Positions 1-8,200 of a DNA stretch of 23,724 nt are shown in pieces. The position numbers and the translations under genes are program-made. Origin of the DNA: Sphaerosporella brunnea (taxonomy: Eukaryota; Ascomycota; Pezizomycetes; Pezizales; Pyronemataceae). The notes beneath the pieces are model-generated. The model was not told the origin of the DNA. It saw only the letters and a list, made by a program, of their open reading frames with translations, and did no database searches. Each line of letters starts with the position of its first letter. The stretch's first letter is position 1. The stretch is from contig VXIS01000503.1 in NCBI GenBank assembly GCA_008704415.1, forward strand, positions 1 to 23,724, read 5' to 3'.

Positions 1-229
1 GCACCACGGTGGCCACCTTCATGCCCGCGGCGCGTGCGTCCAGCGGCGGATGCGCACCCCTGCTACCGCCGGTCCAGCACCACAGTGGCCACCTTCATGC
101 CCACAGCGCATGGGTCCGGCGGCGGCAGCAGCGCCGCGAAGATCTGCGCCTTTTTGCCGCTGCGCGAAAACGGGTGCGAAGAAAAGGCGGCCGGAAGAGG
201 GAAGGCTGAATATGTGTGTACAAGGCTAA
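1..229. other. GC-rich 5' flank with a 76-bp-spaced direct repeat
   Basis: A motif starting GCACCACGGTGGCCACC and running on to CATGCCC occurs at 1 and again, slightly diverged, at 77. The stretch is GC-rich and can be read open in several frames. It lies directly upstream of the hAT coding sequence and may be its eroded N-terminal or subterminal region. A TAA at 227-229 closes the transposase frame just upstream of the recognisable part. No independent gene is supported. Confidence 0.4.
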
Positions 230-1119
230 TTGATTAGAAAGCTTTCCAGAGTCCGATGCAATTATTGCAGTACCGTATTCGCGAGACACCCGGAGAAGGA
301 AAAGTCCCATCTACTGGAGTGTCAGCACTTCCAGGTCCAGCACCCGGAAAGATGTAAAGCATTTAAAACGGAGTGCGGAACAGTTGGAGATCCTTCAGCT
401 ACAGCTACAGCTACCGCCTCCAGGCCACTCATTCCAATGCGTGTACATCTCAAAAATGAGTTGGGTCTCCGCGGTGCCATAGAGGTGTATATGGATGCTC
501 GGCCCTTTACGTCGCTCACAAGTCCATATATGCGAACATATGTGGAGCGGTGGGCATCTCTGAGTGGGTACAAATATACCCCTCCACATCCAAATGACCT
601 CCAGGGCCGACTGCTCACTCAGGCAAACGAAAATGTCCGTAGTGAGGTGAACAACATTTTGAGCTTGGAGCAGCGTGTGAACGTGGTGTTTGATGAGAGT
701 GGCGACAAGGCAGGCCACCGCATCAATAACCTGAGCCACATCTCTCACGTGGGAACCTTCTACTATCGCACAGAAGACATGGAGGATACTCGGCAGACTG
801 CTGAGAATGTGAGAGGATGGGCAATTCGAACGATAGGTGAAAGTGTGGGAGGAGAATTTAGCAGGATCAACGCGGTCGCAACTGATACCTGCAACGAAAT
901 GCACGCGGTTTGGCGGATTCTGGCTGAGGATGCACGCACGTCGCATATATGCTGTGTGCCGTGTGATTCTCATGGCCTCCAGCTACTGATCCAAGATATC
1001 CTGTGCAAGATTGAGCCGGTAAAAAATGTTAAATTGGCGGCGGAACATCTTGTCTCCGCATTTCATCATGCTCTTTTGCAGTACGCACGCTTGAAGCGCC
1101 ACCAGGAGCACGTTTACGA
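230..1119 (+). pseudogene. hAT transposase, 5' part (BED finger and DUF659-like core), broken
   Basis: This is the N-terminal part of a hAT-family transposase. The frame opens after a TAA at 227-229, so the true start is lost or in another frame. Visible features, numbered from 230: a BED-type zinc finger (C10, C13, H27, C31); then a DUF659-like RNase-H-fold region with an Asp in the VFDESGD block near residue 155 and a second Asp in VATDTCNEM near residue 219; then the PCDSHGLQLLIQDI block, which matches the conserved cysteine/histidine block of this subgroup. The frame runs straight into an LTR at 1120 and resumes, in phase, at 1933. In the intact family this enzyme cuts and pastes its element in the nucleus. 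With the interruption, a stop codon and no start codon, this copy should be inactive. Confidence 0.85.
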
Positions 1120-1932
1120 TGTCACGGGTATGGTCACGTGACATGTACTCTAAGTAGTCAGCTAGGGGAATAGAATAGGGTCTGCATAGTGATTGCCTTG
1201 AGGGCACGTGATAGCCGGGTGGCTCCGGATCAGAGTAGCTAGCTTGAGTGACGCTATGGAAGAACTCGGAGATCGCGTGCCTCAGGTAGGACACTACCTG
1301 GGAAGAGCATCCGGTTCGGAGATGACAATAGTATAGGCTATTGCTATAGCTCTTCCGAGATATCTTCGTTGACCTGCCTGTTCCAGGAACTAGCCTGACG
1401 ATTGGAGGGGTCAGGAGTGATCAAACGGAAGGCGTAGAGCCGAAAAAGGGAAGAATCACTCGGCCTAGAACCTCCATAGTAAGTGTGGTTGTTGCGTAGG
1501 GCATGCGACGCAGAAGATCGGGAGATGGAGCCAATAGGGCTGAGCATCTTTCTGCGACACGAGAATGCAACGCTTACGGAGCGGGGTATCCGGGTGCGAC
1601 CCATGTCTATGACTCATGATTTGGAATCAAAGAGTGAGTCATAGGAAGGTGGGGCGATCTCTGTGCGCGCCTTGACGCCCGCAGTCGTAGAGACTGTCGG
1701 AAAGCCAGCAAGGAGTAAAGGCTGAGTATTACTCAGTGAGACAGTAGTCTCTGGAGCGGCGTTCTACTATAAGTAGGATTGCTTCCGCCGAGAGAACCCC
1801 TTTATCTTCAGCAACAAGAACCATTAGTGTCCACCCGACAAGATAGCCCTTAAAATTCACTTGTTTAGGATTTAGTTTCTTAAGGTCCTGAGTTCAATTC
1901 CACGACACTCTGGTAGACAGAGCCTCGTTACA
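1120..1932 (+). repeat. Solo LTR (813 bp) inserted in the hAT gene
   Basis: The segment starts TGTCACGG and ends CGTTACA, so it has TG...CA ends with a short imperfect terminal inverted repeat. It is flanked by the 5-bp duplication TACGA at 1115-1119 and 1933-1937. No internal retrotransposon coding is present, so it is best read as a solo LTR left by LTR-LTR recombination. A TATAAG at 1768-1773 suggests plus orientation, with roughly 640 bp of U3 upstream. The LTR holds a TCACGTGA at 1134-1141, paired bZIP-type sites at 1610-1641 and the near-palindrome CTGAGTA-T-TACTCAG at 1722-1736. The ends resemble, in reverse, those of the gypsy LTRs at 16477 and 22073, but the bodies are different, so it is another family. 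Confidence 0.82.
1607..1644. promoter_or_regulatory. Inverted pair of TGACTCA (Gcn4/AP-1 type) sites in the LTR
   Basis: CTATGACTCA at 1607-1616 and its exact reverse complement at 1635-1644 flank an 18-bp spacer. Each arm holds TGACTCA, the consensus of fungal Gcn4/CpcA bZIP activators. The sites lie about 130-160 bp upstream of the LTR TATA-like box at 1768. Binding is inferred from the motif only. Confidence 0.4.
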
Positions 1933-2856
1933 TACGATGGGAAGCGGAAGCATTTTATTTTGTCTGTCGCCACGCGGTGGGGCACGCAGGCAGGGATGAT
2001 CAACTCTGTTGTGCAGAATAAAGCTGCCCTCCAAGCCTACGGACAGGATCCTGAAGCACGCATGAAAGCAGACAACATCGCCTCAATTCAAAGTCCTACT
2101 TTTTGGTATCTCTTGGAGGAACTGTCTCAACTTTTTGGAGACATTCACGCGAAGCAAGTCTCTTCAGAGACTGACAGCGTGCACGTCGGACAAGTCTACC
2201 AGCGATGGAACGAGATTGAAGCGCATTTGGCGCATTGTTTACGCACGCTTTTTTGTTTAAAAGAGCACGGTTCATTGCTATGCACGCTTTTTGAGGAACG
2301 ACGCAAGAAGCAACTACCTTAAACCCCTGCCATTCATTTAACCGCATTTATTTTAAATCCAGTGAACTTTGCGTATACGCTTTCGGCCGCTGAGACACGT
2401 CAAGTTCTTGAATTTCTGCAACGCTACGGAAATTCTACATCTCTTCGAGCCCAATTTGGGCAATATCGCGCCCAGGAAGGGTGCTTTTCTTCTTCAGCAC
2501 CAGCTTGGAACGTGCAGCACACTCCGATCCAGTTTTGGACAGAGATGAAGCCCCTTTCTGGAGCGTGCGAGCTCAGCCAGTTTGCGTTACGATTGTTGCA
2601 TACCCCCTTGAACTCTGTTCCCTCCGAGCGCTCGTTCTCAACGCGCAACCTTGTGCAGGACGTCAAGCGCAATTCCCTACACCCGCAGGTTGCAGATAAA
2701 TTGTGTTACCTTCATATCAATCAGCGCACCCTGGACCGCAAGCCTCATGAGCCAAAAAGATGGTATGGACTTTCGGAGGAGGAACTAGTAGCATTGGAAG
2801 ATGCAATTTTGTCGGAGCACCCAGAAGTGCCGGAGTGGCTAGACGCTGTGGCTTGA
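1933..2856 (+). pseudogene. hAT transposase, 3' part with dimerisation domain, nonsense-broken
   Basis: This continues the transposase in the same phase after the LTR. The SVATRWGTQ motif at about 1957-1983 is typical of the family. An in-frame TAA at 2320-2322 interrupts the protein, and the same frame then continues to TGA at 2854-2856. The C-terminal part (about 2550-2740) is a clear hAT dimerisation region, with the SERSFSTRN motif and then a leucine/histidine-rich helix ending LCYLHINQ. A 12-13-bp tandem duplication (GTGGCTTGATGC) lies across the stop codon at 2848-2872. Terminal inverted repeats and the expected 8-bp duplication of the element could not be located with confidence, so the element borders are unknown. 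Confidence 0.82.
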
Positions 2857-3090
2857 TGCAGTGGCTTGATGCGTTCATTGGAGGTCTTGTAAATTATAAT
2901 CAGTGCGTCATCATAACTGACGCTAGCTCAATCATATAAGTGACGCCGTGATCCCTTCCGGCCCTAGTACACCTATCCAATCCAAAGTTGATGGCAGAAA
3001 CTGTTACTGTGAGAAGGTGATATGGTGATGTGTGAGAAGGAAACCTACATGGCTCTCGCTTGCGGCTTTCAGTGGTGTGTTCACTACATG
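2857..3090. other. Spacer between the hAT relic and pogo-like element 1
   Basis: No gene is supported here. The sequence CGTCATCATAACTGACG near 2905-2922 is a short imperfect inverted repeat. This stretch may include the 3' end of the hAT element. It does not resemble the LINE sequence found on the other side of pogo-like element 1. Confidence 0.35.
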
Positions 3091-3092
3091 TA

Positions 3093-3282
3093 TTCGTGCC
3101 ATGATGACTACCATCAGCCCCGGTCGCTCGCAGGCTCGCTCCCGGGGGCACTCTTATGGAGTGCCAGCCGGTCCAACGCAAGTCACTAAGACCAACGAGA
3201 GAATTGTTCGACCGCCGCCCATCGACCCCATTTCACCACCACCACCGCAAGCATTACGACCAAACCATGCAGCAAGCCGAGT
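3093..3282 (+). repeat. Left terminal inverted repeat of pogo-like element 1
   Basis: It pairs with about 5085-5282 on the other strand. A long conserved block runs from CGCTCGCAGGCTCGCTCCC through TATGGAGTGCCAGCCGGTCC to AAGTCACTAAGACCAACG. The inner end contains ACGACCAAACCATGCAGCA, which includes the likely transposase ATG at 3267. Confidence 0.8.
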
Positions 3283-5015
3283 CCTATAAGTCTGTTGAGA
3301 CCCGAATCCAAGCTGCAATTGAGGTTCTTCGGAAGAGAGAGGGAGAAGTAGTCAATATCGCCGCTGCAGCTTGCAAGTTCAACCTTCCAAAAACACGACT
3401 TCGAGCTCGATGGAGCGGTCAACCAGCTAAAAGCGATCTACCCGGACCGAATAAGAGACTGACAGAGGCCCAAGAACTTGCTGTCTGCATGTATCTTGAT
3501 CGATTGGATACTATTGGTGCTCAAGCTCGCATGAAGATGGTCACCAGCTGTGCGAACCACATTCTGGCGCGCGAACATACTGACCTCAACACCAAACCTC
3601 CAGTCATTGGCGACCACTGGACCCAGCGTTTTCTAGACCGTCACTCCGAATACTATGTCGTGAAAGTGAATACCATGGACATCGACAGAAACCTTGCGCA
3701 CGATCCAGCACGATTCCGTGATTGGTTTGCAGAGTTTAAAAAGGTGTACAACGAACACGGCATCCACCCTCGTGACGTATATAACATCGACGAGACTGGG
3801 TTTCGCATCGGAATCGGCAAAGATCAGTTCGTTATTACTCGAGACCCAAGCAGAAAAGCGTATCTAGGAAGTTCTACCAACCAAGAGCTTATCACAGTGT
3901 GCGAAACCATCAGTGCTGATGGCTATGTACTACTACCTATGATCATCCTTTCTGGTGTCATCCATCAAGCAAAATGGTTCTCCAACCTTCCGTCAGGCTA
4001 TCTTGTTGCTGTTTCAAACACAGAATACTCAAACGATGAACTATCCACGAAGTGGCTTGCCCATTTTGATCGTTTCTCGTCACCTCGACGACTGGGCGTA
4101 TATCGACTACTTCTTTTTGACGGTTACGGCTCGCACTGCACCAAGCAGTTCATCGAATATTGCGACGAGTGCAAGATCATTTCATTCTGCTTGCCATCAC
4201 ACACTTCCCACCTGCTACAGCCGCTGGACGTTGTTGTCTTGCAACCATACAAGCATTATCATGCTGAGGCTGTTGATGCTGCAACGCGAAAGGGGTGTAT
4301 CGACTTCGACAAAGCGGAATTTCTCGACGCGATCGACGACATACGCCGCCAAACGTTCAAACCGTCTACGATTCTCTCTGCATTTCGCTGCACTGGCCTA
4401 GTCCCATATAACCCGGACGTTGTGCTTTCCAAGTTGCGCGAACTCCAGCCAACACCACCGCCGCCCAGACCATCTACAACACCTTCACCGCCTGATGCAC
4501 CACCACCACCACAAGTACCTCTCACTATACGGTCTTTAAAGCGTCAATTCCAATCTGTTTATAACGAAGTCTGTCACCTTGAAGGAATGACACCAAGTCT
4601 AAAGTGTAGACTTAAGACTGCACTGAATGGAGGACTGGCGCAAGCACACGCTGGTGCTGAAGCAGCTGTAGAGATCAAGGCGACGCAAGAAGCAGAAGCA
4701 ATTCAGCGCAAGCGGACCAAGCGAACGCATTTTCAGCGTGGCGGCGTTTTGTATGCCGAGCAGGCACGCGACATGGTGGTGCGGAGGGATGAGGATGAGG
4801 CGAAAAAGGCACAAGAAGCACTGGAGCGTGCGCAGACTACCATCCAGAGAGCTGCAAAAGCAGAGAGAAAACGATTTGTAGATGCTGTGAAGGAGAGTAG
4901 AAAGAAGATTCTGGCATCTTCTTCTCGGAAGAAGCTCATGAAGGCATTGTGTGTGGAGGTTCGGAAGGAAGGTAGGAAACGGGCAAAGCGTAGGAAGGAA
5001 ATGGGCGACGCGTAG
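3267..5015 (+). CDS. Pogo/Fot1-like DDE transposase 1
   Basis: This 582-aa transposase should cut and paste its own element at TA sites in the nucleus. ATG 3267 is chosen because the conserved protein begins there; an upstream in-frame ATG at 3156 lies inside the inverted repeat. In order: a psq-type helix-turn-helix (about residues 10-50), a CENP-B/Tc5-type DNA-binding domain (about 65-140, with HWTQRFLDRH), a DDE_1 catalytic domain, and a basic coiled tail (about 500-582) rich in Lys, Arg and Glu. The catalytic triad is D175 (YNIDETGF), D285 (LLLFDGYGSH) and D321 (LLQPLDVVVLQPYK). The 35 residues between the last two fit a pogo-type DD35D. A proline-rich linker lies near residues 395-418. 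No stop or frameshift is seen, so the gene may be functional. It has no visible introns and sits entirely between the two TIRs. Confidence 0.88.
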   Translation: MQQAESYKSVETRIQAAIEVLRKREGEVVNIAAAACKFNLPKTRLRARWSGQPAKSDLPGPNKRLTEAQELAVCMYLDRLDTIGAQARMKMVTSCANHILAREHTDLNTKPPVIGDHWTQRFLDRHSEYYVVKVNTMDIDRNLAHDPARFRDWFAEFKKVYNEHGIHPRDVYNIDETGFRIGIGKDQFVITRDPSRKAYLGSSTNQELITVCETISADGYVLLPMIILSGVIHQAKWFSNLPSGYLVAVSNTEYSNDELSTKWLAHFDRFSSPRRLGVYRLLLFDGYGSHCTKQFIEYCDECKIISFCLPSHTSHLLQPLDVVVLQPYKHYHAEAVDAATRKGCIDFDKAEFLDAIDDIRRQTFKPSTILSAFRCTGLVPYNPDVVLSKLRELQPTPPPPRPSTTPSPPDAPPPPQVPLTIRSLKRQFQSVYNEVCHLEGMTPSLKCRLKTALNGGLAQAHAGAEAAVEIKATQEAEAIQRKRTKRTHFQRGGVLYAEQARDMVVRRDEDEAKKAQEALERAQTTIQRAAKAERKRFVDAVKESRKKILASSSRKKLMKALCVEVRKEGRKRAKRRKEMGDA

Positions 5016-5084
5016 CAAATAGTGCAAGATTGAACGCATGTATAATTATATATTCTATATTCTATGTATTCTGAGCTGCCTATG

Positions 5085-5282
5085 ACTAAGCCTGCTGCAT
5101 GGTTTGGTCGTGATGGTCGTGGTCGGGCGCCGGTCGGGCGGCGGTCGGGCGGTGGTCGAAAAATTCTTAGCGACTTGCGTTGGTCTTAGTGACTTGCGTT
5201 GGACCGGCTGGCACTCCATAGGAGTGCTCCTGGGAGCGAGCCTGCGAGCGACTGGGGGTGACGGTAGTTACCTTGGCACGAG
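5085..5282 (-). repeat. Right terminal inverted repeat of pogo-like element 1
   Basis: This is the reverse complement of the left arm. It differs by a G/C-rich expansion near 5113-5158 (repeats of GGTCGGGCG) and by a 19-bp tandem duplication at 5166-5202. The outer end reads GGCACGAG followed by the TA duplication. Confidence 0.78.
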
Positions 5283-5284
5283 TA

Positions 5285-5640
5285 CTCAGTCCTTGGCATC
5301 GCGCTTCTACCAGCTGAGGCTCAATAAGGCACCGACGGCCCCCTACCTCGCCTGGACGAACCGGAGAGTCGATGACAAGTGCTGGTTCTGCAGCAACGCA
5401 CCACGGCAGCCAAGAGAGCATCTCTTCAAGAGGTGCGCAAAATGGCGCAGGGAAGAAGATGTGTTGTGGACAGCGGTCAGGGAGGCCACCAGGTAAGAAG
5501 GAAAGACGACGAGTGGGAGAAAGAAAGTCTCCACTCCCATCAAGGTTCTACTGGGAGATGATTGATGTACTGAAGCTGTGTTGGCTTTTCTAGCGAGCAC
5601 CAGCGTGGTAACTTGGCCTGAGAAGCCAAAGATGTAATGG
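5285..5640 (+). pseudogene. Tad1-like LINE, 3' end of ORF2 (zinc-finger tail), remnant
   Basis: The frame starting at about 5285 reads SLASRFYQLR, then a region with APYL. It then has a CX2CX9HX4C cluster (C near 5380, ending HLFKRC), followed by a tryptophan-rich helix. This order is characteristic of the C-terminal end of Tad1-clade non-LTR retrotransposon ORF2 proteins. The same frame carries TAA at 5494-5496 and TGA at 5563-5565, and then recognisable family sequence (CTEAVLAFL) to a stop near 5633-5635. Only the last part of the element is present: no reverse transcriptase domain lies upstream, where the pogo-like element ends exactly at the boundary. It is therefore a dead, 5'-truncated or interrupted copy. 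Confidence 0.75.
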
Positions 5641-5842
5641 CAATGTGTGACTCCTTTTCTTTCCTTTGTCAGCTACGATTTTCCTTGGGCGCGCTTGTAT
5701 TTTCTTTCATTTTCCTTTAAGACACACCCGTCTGCAGGCCTGAGGGCAGTCTACATGTACCCAATATGTCATAGCCGCCAGCGGCCGAATGCATTATGAT
5801 TAAAACAAACAAAACCTACATGTACCTAAGTAAGTACTTACC
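5641..5842. other. Spacer with CT-rich tract and 12-bp palindrome
   Basis: There is no gene. A CT-rich tract (about 5645-5720) may be the LINE 3' untranslated region. GTAAGTACTTAC at 5830-5841 is a perfect 12-bp palindrome lying one base from the TA into which pogo-like element 2 is inserted. Confidence 0.4.
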
Positions 5843-5844
5843 TA

Positions 5845-5949
5845 CCGTATTCTTCCGGCACGAAGAGAAATGCCATCGTCGAAGTCAATCTTTTCTAAGT
5901 AGCAAACGTACTATGTATGGAAACATGATAACACCAGCGATTCTTATGT
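5845..5949 (+). repeat. Left TIR of pogo-like element 2
   Basis: It pairs with 8365-8469 in inverted orientation. It includes AAGTCAATCTTTTCTAAGTA and GGAAACATGATAAC, which are also found in the right arm, with only scattered differences. Confidence 0.85.
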
Positions 5950-6012
5950 GACGGCAACAAACTATCTAAGGAGGCGACAATGGCTGAGCACATCGTTAAG
6001 GTTATCAATTCC

Positions 6013-8166
6013 CTACTTGCTTTCCTTTTTTCCCTTTTTTTTCCCCTTCCCCGTCGCCTTTCCCTTGCGTGTCCTATCTTCCCACAGTTTGTTGTTCCAC
6101 CTGTAAGCCTCCGAGTCTCGAGGGGTTGGCACTGCCCCTCTAGCATGGTCTTTTGCAGAAATATCCCACAGAGGATCATGAGCATGTAAAAGAAGATGCT
6201 TGGGGCGTTTGGTTTTCACTTTTTTTTTGGGTACACTGGGTGCAGCGGGGGCCATAGGGGCAGCAGAGGTCGTAGGGGTTGTAGGCACCATAGGGACAGC
6301 GGTCGCCGCCGAAACAGCGGTTGCCGCCGAGACAGTGGTTGCCGCCGAGACAGTGGTTGCCGCCGAGACAGTGGTTGCCGCCGAGACAGTGGTCGCCGCT
6401 GAGACAGTGGTCGCCGCCGAGACAGTGGGGGCAGCGGGTGCAGCTGAGACTGTAGGGGCAGCGGGGGTACCTGAGCTCCGGGTTGAGCTCGCAGCTGGGA
6501 CCGTAGGGGCAGCTGGCGTAGCTGAGCTTGGAGTTGAGCTCGCAGCTGAGACCGTAGGGGCAGCGAGGGTAGCTGATCTTGGAGTTGAGCTTGAAACAAA
6601 TGAGTCCGCCACGCCGTCCAGCAGGTCAAACTCAACACAGGAGTCATGGGCGGCGTTTGCCTGCTCTTCGAGGTTTTCCTTTAGGTCTTTGGTCCAGTCC
6701 CCAATAACAAGTTGTTCTGGAGGTATGCCTTTTACTGAAAGTTCATGGTCTGCCGACCCATCAATAGGGACAGTAATCCCAAGGCGACGAAAGCATCGAG
6801 CAATCATGATTTTTTTTTCCTCTTCTTGAAAGTGGCTCCACGCCTTACCAACAGCCTTAGTAAGAAGGATCTTGCGTTGCCCAATCGCGGATTCTACGCC
6901 CTCGATATTTGTATTCACGCTGCTTTCCTCATATTTCATCACATCCAAGGCACGATGCATAAGACCACTAAGAATTGCTTTAAAGGGCTTGTTGACGGTG
7001 ACGTCAGCGAGTTGGACAAGGCTTGTACAGCCTGGCGGGATAATACTGGGAATAATTCTGTTGTCTTTCAGGTGATTCAGGATATCGGGGGTTTTGTAAA
7101 AGGCAGCAGAGTCAAGCAGTGCCATCGCAGGCTGCTCGTCGTAATCGGCTTCCTCGTCGAGGTACGGCAAAATGATCCCGTCAATAAAGTTATGCATAAC
7201 CTCCTCGTTGCAGTAGGCAGATTCATTGTACATGACTTGTACGCGCTTGTCGTATTGACGCTGTTCCTCCAGCGATACCAATCCAAGACCATGGAAAATG
7301 ACGATGATCTTAAGCATACGTCCGTCTCCAGTTACCGTAATCATGAGGGTGGCTTGACGTTTGTCCCATCCACTATTTGCTGATTTTGCCTGCACTGTTC
7401 TGGCTCCCTTCTCTTCGTATGTCTGCCCATCAAGATACTCAAACGGCGCTAGCGTCTGATCCATATTAAAAATCATAGACGGCCCTAGTCGTCCAACAGC
7501 TTGAAGTCTGTCGCCCATTTGCGGCTGAGAATTCAGTCGATTAAACCGTAAAAAATTGATAATCGGGGTGATGAAGTCTTCGGGCAGCTTTTGCGCGGTG
7601 TTCGTAATGAAGCGGAGGGAAATACGATGTTGATTGAGAAAGCGTACGAACCAACCCTTTGAAAAAGTAAATTGCCCTTCACCTCCGTCGGGATAGAGCT
7701 CGTCAAAAAATTTTGATGCGTGGTAGCGGAACCAATCTCGCCTTACAGGCTCCGCCAATTTTCGTTTTGCCAGAAACGCCTGCATTAAGCGTTGTTCAAG
7801 CTCCGGCCACCGGGCACTGTTCCCCCATCGATTGGATCTATCGTTTGACCGACCTGAAATGAATTTCGCTTCCTCCCGCGCCCATCGCGACACGTTGGCC
7901 TTTGAAACCCCCGTCCACTCCTTAATCTCATGAAGAGTTGGACAGCGCAGTCTACCGGTATTGCGATCGATAACAGAGGGTGTTTTCCAGTATCGGATGA
8001 GGTAGGATTTTTTCTTGTTGGTGTAGGAGCGGCGACCGACAATTTTTTTATCGGAACGTTCGCGGTCAAGCAGAGTGCGTAGTACAGCCGGCATTTGATT
8101 GTCACCAGTCTGGCTCCACTCAGCAACGGAAATTCGCCGCGGTCCTGGTCGCATATCTGGCTTCAT
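6013..8166 (-). CDS. Pogo-like DDE transposase 2 with repeat-rich tail
   Basis: A 717-aa transposase for the surrounding element. ATG 8166 is chosen because the upstream in-frame extension has only a GTG and is encoded by tandem repeats. In order: an N-terminal helix-turn-helix region (about residues 45-105, with TLHEIKEWTGVSKANVSRW), a CENP-B/Tc5-like domain (about 120-200) and a DDE_1 core. The catalytic residues are D236 (FNMDQT), D352 (ALLDSAAF) and D388 (SLVQLADVTVNKPFK), with 35 residues between the last two. The usual histidine-containing motif after the second Asp is replaced by SAAF. The C-terminal ~170 residues are low-complexity Ala/Thr/Ser/Pro repeats (TVSAAT units), followed by the basic cluster PKKKVKTKRPK, a probable nuclear localisation signal, and a Lys/Gly-rich end. 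No stop or frameshift is seen. Confidence 0.87.
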   Translation of the reverse strand: MKPDMRPGPRRISVAEWSQTGDNQMPAVLRTLLDRERSDKKIVGRRSYTNKKKSYLIRYWKTPSVIDRNTGRLRCPTLHEIKEWTGVSKANVSRWAREEAKFISGRSNDRSNRWGNSARWPELEQRLMQAFLAKRKLAEPVRRDWFRYHASKFFDELYPDGGEGQFTFSKGWFVRFLNQHRISLRFITNTAQKLPEDFITPIINFLRFNRLNSQPQMGDRLQAVGRLGPSMIFNMDQTLAPFEYLDGQTYEEKGARTVQAKSANSGWDKRQATLMITVTGDGRMLKIIVIFHGLGLVSLEEQRQYDKRVQVMYNESAYCNEEVMHNFIDGIILPYLDEEADYDEQPAMALLDSAAFYKTPDILNHLKDNRIIPSIIPPGCTSLVQLADVTVNKPFKAILSGLMHRALDVMKYEESSVNTNIEGVESAIGQRKILLTKAVGKAWSHFQEEEKKIMIARCFRRLGITVPIDGSADHELSVKGIPPEQLVIGDWTKDLKENLEEQANAAHDSCVEFDLLDGVADSFVSSSTPRSATLAAPTVSAASSTPSSATPAAPTVPAASSTRSSGTPAAPTVSAAPAAPTVSAATTVSAATTVSAATTVSAATTVSAATTVSAATAVSAATAVPMVPTTPTTSAAPMAPAAPSVPKKKVKTKRPKHLLLHAHDPLWDISAKDHARGAVPTPRDSEAYRWNNKLWEDRTRKGKATGKGKKKGKKESK
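6302..6427. repeat. 18-bp coding minisatellite (about 7 units)
   Basis: Units of GTTGCCGCCGAGACAGTG and close variants run head to tail. Because 18 is divisible by 3, the frame of transposase 2 is kept, giving TVSAAT repeats on the minus strand. A longer, more diverged repeat of about 66 bp continues to about 6593. Copy number is likely to vary between strains. Confidence 0.85.
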
Positions 8167-8200
8167 AATTGCAGGTGATTCAGTATGACGAGCCGTGGGG

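Larger units (their letters stand above)
3093..5282 (+). mobile_element. Pogo/Fot1-like DNA transposon 1 (2190 bp)
   Basis: Both ends are bounded by TA (3091-3092 and 5283-5284), the target duplication of Tc1/mariner-superfamily elements. The outer ends read TTCGTGCC on the left and, in reverse complement, CTCGTGCC on the right. Inverted similarity continues inwards for about 190 bp (3093 to about 3282; about 5085 to 5282). It is broken by a small indel and by a 19-bp tandem duplication in the right arm (5166-5184/5185-5202). One open transposase gene fills the interior, so this copy looks structurally complete. The unusually long TIR reaches the start codon of the transposase. Confidence 0.85.

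Noticed and set aside
1888..1903. tRNA-like T-loop GTTCAATTCC in the solo LTR
   Set aside because: No acceptor or anticodon stem can be drawn; it is a chance match within the LTR.
3156..3266. Upstream ATG extending transposase 1 by 37 residues
   Set aside because: The extension lies wholly inside the terminal inverted repeat and adds no family sequence; ATG 3267 fits the protein start better.
6196..6829. Plus-strand open frames opposite transposase 2
   Set aside because: They are shadows of the minus-strand minisatellite, with repeats of Ala/Glu/Thr or Arg/Asp only.
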